Assembly (NCBI GenBank): GCA_900239685.1 | Contig: OENT01000070.1 | Coordinates: forward strand, 181,651-245,650 | Length of the DNA: 64,000 bases | Direction of reading: 5' to 3' | Origin: Rotaria macrura | Taxonomy: Eukaryota > Rotifera > Eurotatoria > Philodinida > Philodinidae | In this document: piece by piece, positions 59,112 to 64,000 of the stretch | Layout of the letters: the number at the start of each line of letters is the position of its first letter | Numbering within the stretch: position 1 is the stretch's first letter | The notes under the pieces: generated by a model | The model's database searches: none | Told to the model about the DNA's origin: nothing | What the model saw: the letters and a program-made list of their open reading frames with translations, nothing else | Position numbers and translations under genes: made by a program

Positions 59112-60057
59112 AATTGATTTTATTAATATATATATATATATGTATATGCTTACATATTTCTGTTTATGTATTTCGGTGCCGGTTTAATATATACAGTATT
59201 CATAGTTTATACATATATTTATATAAGATGAATATTTATTGAGATTTACTTTTTTATTAATTTAAACTTTCTTTGTTTTCCTCTAGATATTGAAACAATG
59301 ATTAATATAGATATTCGACTGAAAAATTCAGATTCAGGAATACATAATTGTATGTAGTAGACTCATTTTCTAAAAGAGAAATCATGTTTTTATTGGATTT
59401 ATATGATGTTCAAATATATAAATGTAGCATTTGATACGATCAGTTCTCTTATTTTCCCACTGTTGACACAAGAAGTTAAAAGTAAATTGCAATTGTAACT
59501 AATCGATTCGTATTGCTGCACGAAAAAAATATTATTTGAAAATTGAATTTTGTTCTGTGAAGATGATATTGTTTTTCGTCATATGATCATAATTACATGA
59601 TGCTCAATGCAATAAAATAACGGAATATTAACATGTAGAAATGTCTACTGGAAAATCACAGTCCTCCCAGCAGTGTCATAGATGAGAACTTCGAAAAGCT
59701 AGATTTTGCATCTTGATTGAACCTTCTAGTTGATTAATAGAAAAAAAATGATTTTAGTAAAGCAGCAAAAAATATTGTTCGTCTTCGAATTCTCTTGAAG
59801 TACTAATTTTATGATTGTGAAGTTTTTTGCTTTGTCTCATGTTTTACGTATGCGCTTGTATGTATGTGCCCTTTTACTATATATTCAAGGAGTGATAAAA
59901 TAATTCGATAATATTCTATGGCAGCATGTGTATCTGTTCTAGTCACTGTTGATCATTCGATGAAACAATTCTTCCGTTGAAAGTGAAGTCATATGTTTGA
60001 TTGTAAATTGAATGATTTGTTGTTTGGTGAACAACAATTTTATTATTTTAGATTAAA
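59112..60057. other. Intergenic, no gene seen
   Basis: AT-rich spacer between the PAXX-like and NAE1 genes, with a short (AT)n run near 59133. The last 20 bp (TTTTATTATTTTAG before the NAE1 ATG) look like a 3' splice site. Confidence 0.5.
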
Positions 60058-62429
60058 ATGAGTAAAGTAACTGGACCAGATACGAAGCAAATTCAATATG
60101 ATCGTCAACTTCGTCTTTGGGGTGATCATGGACAAAAAGCATTAGAAGCTGGACGTGTATGTTTAATTGGTGCCAATGCATTAGGAACAGAGATTCTTAA
60201 AGCTCTTGTTTTACCTGGTCTTGGTTCATTTACAATAATTGATCATAAATTAGTAACATTAGCTGATTGTGGATCAAACTTCTTTGTCCATCCATCGATG
60301 ATCGATCAACCGCGTGCTCGTGTTACATGTGATCTATTAAAACAACTGAATCCTGATGTACATGGAACATTTATTGATAAACCATGTCTAGATGATTTAC
60401 TGAAACAAAATACATTTAATTTTAGCCAATTTAATGTTGTGATTACAGCTAATCTTCCATTTAATACATTGGTTACTCTCGCTCATCATTTGTGGGTACT
60501 TAAAATACCTCTGCTCGTTGCTCGTACTTCTGGGTAAGTAAATGAAGGAGAAAAAGAAATATCAATAAATTATTTTCCTCGATTTTAATTCTATTTAAAA
60601 AGTTTTATCGGCACGATTCGTCTTCAAGTCGTTGAACATTATGTTATTGAAGCTCATCCCGATGATACCATACCTGACCTTCGTCTCGATCGTCCATTGA
60701 AAGCATTTGTTAATCTTTGTAGTTCAATTGATTTAAATCATTTAACACGTGAAGAACATTTACATCTGCCATCACTGATTATTCAATACAAAACATTACA
60801 ACAATGGCAACAACAAACTAATCGAAATGATTTACCACGTACACGTAAAGAAAAAGATGAATACAAGCAAGTTGTGGAAAAATTATCTCATCATTCAGCC
60901 TATGATGTCAATGATTCGAATAAATCTTTAGAAAATTTCGAAGAAGCTAAACGAACAATACCATCACGTCTTGTTAATACAAATATTTCATCAGCAATGA
61001 AGAATTTATTTCAAGATCGTTCTTGTTTAGAACTATCGAATCAATCACATATGTTTTGGTTCATTATAAATGCAATAAAATTATTTACAGAAAACGAAGG
61101 CGATGGTTTATTACCTGTTCGTGGTGAAGTACCTGATATGATAACAAACACAAGTTCATATGTTCAACTAGTTGAAATTTATCAAGAACAAACGAAAAGA
61201 GATTGTGAAACTATTCATAATTACTTAATTGATCTATTAAAGCAGCATAATCGATTTTCAACAATGACATCAAATGAACAAGCAACTCTGCACGAACTTG
61301 TTCATATCTATTGTAAGAATGCATCATTTTTAAATGTTATGAGAACTACATCGATTAAAAATGAAGATGATTTACTACAAAAACAACTTGAACAAATGCC
61401 ATTAGATACATCGTCGGATGAACTTGAATCAGATATTTATTGGTAAATCATAGCATTTCTTCGTAGTAAACCAAATCGAATATCATTATACCAGTTTGTC
61501 ATAGATAGTCGACAATGATTCATGTCACATTCCTTGAGTAGAATTGTTCTGGTAGCAACTTGACTAGATTATTGTCTAGTTTAACGTTAAGTCTTTTAAT
61601 TCTGATGACTTAATAGGCTGTATCAAAGATTCGAAAAAATGCTCCATGAATGTCATCATAGATCTCTGCAATCAAAAAAAGTACCATGGTAACTGAATCT
61701 GTTGCAATCTATTTTTGACTTTGAGCAGAGTTAGAAGTTAATCACACGATGAAGAGTTGAGCAGAGTGGCATAACGGCTAACATGTGTGTAATATCTTTA
61801 TCAACAGTAGCAACTGAAAAATCATGTATCCACATCAGTTTCCATGTATACCTACATCGTAGTTTTCTTTTGTACTTGATTATCATTGATAACATATTGA
61901 TTGTCTACGATGGAAAGGTTCATACTATGCCTATTTTTAAAAGTATAATGCAATGAAAGACATGTGCATGAAAATTCCACATTTCATCACTAAAAAACCG
62001 ATGGAGATCAGTGATATTAAAAATATAGTATCGCTCATTGAAATAAATCTTCGTTGCACTACTATTAGGTACATTGGTTTACGCATATGTGATTTATTTT
62101 ATGAAAAATTCAATCGTTATCCAGGTGAATTACCCCTATCCATTGATGAAATTAATACAGATCAAAGACAACTCGAAGTAGATTTTAATGATTTAAAACA
62201 AATCGGAAAACAATTATTCACCACTGAGAAACAGCAATATCATATACGTGAAAATATTCTTGAAGAATTATGTCGTTATGGTGCATCAGAACTGCATTCG
62301 ATATCAGCCTTTATAGGTGGATGTTGTGCACAAGAAGCCATTAAATTGATTACACATCAATATGTACCGATTGATTACGTACTAGTTTACAATGGCATTC
62401 GACAATCGGCCAGTGTATTTAAACTTTAA
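60058..62429 (+). CDS. nae1: NEDD8-activating enzyme E1 regulatory subunit (NAE1/APP-BP1)
   Basis: Three exons (60058-60533, 60603-61442, 62069-62429) join in frame to 558 residues, close to the human length of about 534. The N-terminus has YDRQLRLWGDHGQ and the Rossmann-type LIGANALGTEILK typical of E1 adenylation folds. Later landmarks are HYVIEAHPDDTIPDLRLDRP, NFEEAKRTI, GLLPVRGEVPDM, FYEKFNRYPG, and at the end ELCRYGASELHSISAFIGGCCAQEAIKLIT. As expected for the regulatory subunit there is no catalytic cysteine domain. The partner UBA3 is not in the window. With UBA3 it activates NEDD8 for cullin modification. Intron 2 is 626 bp; the open frame inside it is out of register with NAE1 homology until 62069. 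AATAAA lies near 62593. Confidence 0.96.
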
Positions 62430-64000
62430 CATACCAATCAAAAATGAAAACGAACAGTGGCTATGATAGCAAACGACGGTAACAGAATATAGTTCCATCT
62501 GTATACTTTATGAGAGATATCGAGACAAATATTCCTTTTTTCTTTGTCACTTATGAAAAAAAATTAGTCCAGATACGATTTTTCAAATTGATAATAAAGA
62601 TTTTATTAAAAAAAGAGCATGACTTGATATAAACAAGTTTCATTGTTTTGATTGCGTAATTAAATTCAATATGAATACTGCATGATTCATTTTAATTTAG
62701 ATAACTTACCTATTGTATTTACACGAACTAGAAGCATGTTGAAAATTATTCGATAAATAATTAACTCAAGAACTGGAAGGTTTCCGTACGAGGAATATAC
62801 ATACTTCAACTATTCAGTAATTAACATCGCATAATTTCCCTTTTCATTTTGCAAAAATTTGTCCTTGAGCTGTTTTTTCTCAGAGCCAATGATAAGGTTC
62901 CAATAGTGGCTTTTTATTCAATATCCAATGGCAAACACTGTTAGAGAACATATGATTAAGTTCTAAATTGATTGATTTAGTGTTTTTTACTGACGTAAGT
63001 GTACTTAGTTCATTAGTAGTTTTGTATTAGATAGCCGTCATAATGTCAAGTAAATTTCAATAAAAATGTAAGGGAAGAATCTATTGAATGAATATCCTTA
63101 TCGATAATAGATTTTGATAATGAAAACTGTTCTAGAAAATGTTAATTAAAATCACAAACAAGAGTTAATTTCAAGAACTAGAATATCAATTCGAATTTCA
63201 TTCTTTTTCTTCTTTCGCATCATTTCGTTTGAAAATGTCATATGAGATTAAAACATAGACATATGTATATGTAATATCAACGTTTCTGATTGTATCGTTA
63301 GAAAATATCTCTCGGTTAAGTCTGAACAAGACTCTTTATCTCTTTAAGGTAATATAGGATTTATTTTTAAGATTTTTTCTCGACCGTATTAACTGTAAAA
63401 AATGAAAGAAACTATTCGCTTTTCGTCAAGATTTTTCCATGCTGTTCACATATCTAAACACCAGTAATGCTTTTATGAGAATTAAACCAGTACCTGAAAT
63501 CCAAATATGTATATTGTATAGAGTGAAACCTGTTAGAAAATGTTTTTCTGCAATAGAATGACATTAGATGTCTGCAAGCACTTCATACTATTGTCTTGAG
63601 GAACTGAATTCAGTTGATACAGATTCCATGAAACAGCGGCACCATTCATGTTTCTAATAATAAGAACAGAAAAAAACGTCTCACGAGTCTTCTATACAAC
63701 AGATGCGTCTCGATAGAACATAATCATAAAGAGTTCAATGACGTGTCCCTTTTCACTATGCTTAAGGAATCTACACTGGCGAGCCTCATCTATGGACTTC
63801 GATTGGATTCTTCGAACTTCATTTCAAATCCTTTCATTGACATAGATGCCTTTGTAAATTCTTCGTAGTTATTTCCGTCGAGAGTAAGAGAAGAATTTCA
63901 ATATCGAACAAAACTCTAAAACTAAGATCTCTACTAGATGACTAAAGGACGAGGCGGGTTTCCAGCCATATCGGCCCTATTTGAAATCAGCTCAGAAGTT
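62430..64000. other. 3' flank of NAE1 to the window edge, no gene seen
   Basis: AT-rich DNA without recognised coding motifs, RNA genes or clear repeats. Confidence 0.5.

Noticed and set aside
61757..61800. tRNA-like A-box (GAGCAGAGTGGCATAACGG)
   Set aside because: No matching B-box, anticodon stem or acceptor stem follows.
61953..62068. Open frame upstream of the last NAE1 exon
   Set aside because: It lacks NAE1 similarity until the AG at 62067-62068, where splicing from 61442 restores the conserved sequence; the extra part is intron.

Overview
The window looks like nuclear DNA of a small lophotrochozoan animal, most likely a bdelloid rotifer. Nearly all recognisable genes are animal genes cut by very short GT-AG introns (mostly 48-72 bp), the background is AT-rich, and a decayed IAP-type (BIR/RING) gene and many short inverted-repeat elements are present. 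The bdelloid assignment is inference. The protein identities rest on motif recognition and on hand-built exon chains that stay in frame from end to end.

Layout: (1) 1-2.7 kb, the 3' half of a tRNA guanine methyltransferase gene (TRMT11), plus strand. (2) 2.7-16.6 kb, gene-poor, with a broken IAP-like gene (about 7.15-9.2 kb), a hAT-type MITE (10.19-10.71 kb) and three abutting palindromic elements (12.8-13.7 kb). (3) 16.6-21.0 kb, a complete nicotinic-receptor-like Cys-loop channel subunit, minus strand, with an anion-channel-like Pro-Ala signature before TM2. (4) 21-24.4 kb, microsatellite-rich spacer. (5) 24.4-29.8 kb, a RING/B-box/coiled-coil (TRIM-like) gene, plus strand, convergent with a 13-exon coiled-coil gene resembling the centrosomal protein SDCCAG8 (30.0-34.5 kb, minus strand). 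(6) 34.8-41 kb, a nest of short inverted-repeat elements that also holds two identical tRNA-Trp(CCA) genes, bracketed by two 359-bp elements in opposite orientation. (7) 41-46.7 kb, no gene seen. (8) 46.7-48.6 kb, a STELLO-like membrane glycosyltransferase, followed tail-to-tail by a small minus-strand gene whose product reads as a neuropeptide precursor with four PRL-amide copies. (9) 49.5-55.6 kb, no gene seen. (10) 55.6-62.4 kb, three plus-strand genes: a microbial-type poly(ADP-ribose) glycohydrolase, a PAXX-like end-joining factor only 104 bp downstream, and NAE1 (regulatory subunit of the NEDD8-activating enzyme).

The PARG-PAXX pair places two DNA-damage-response genes in tandem with almost no spacer, and the poly(A) signal of the first overlaps its stop codon. 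This would suit polycistronic transcription with trans-splicing, which is known in bdelloids. The most novel items are the PRL-amide precursor, the anion-like pore signature in a nicotinic-type subunit, and a set of otherwise unrelated short elements that are each built from one private, near-palindromic word repeated in both orientations.
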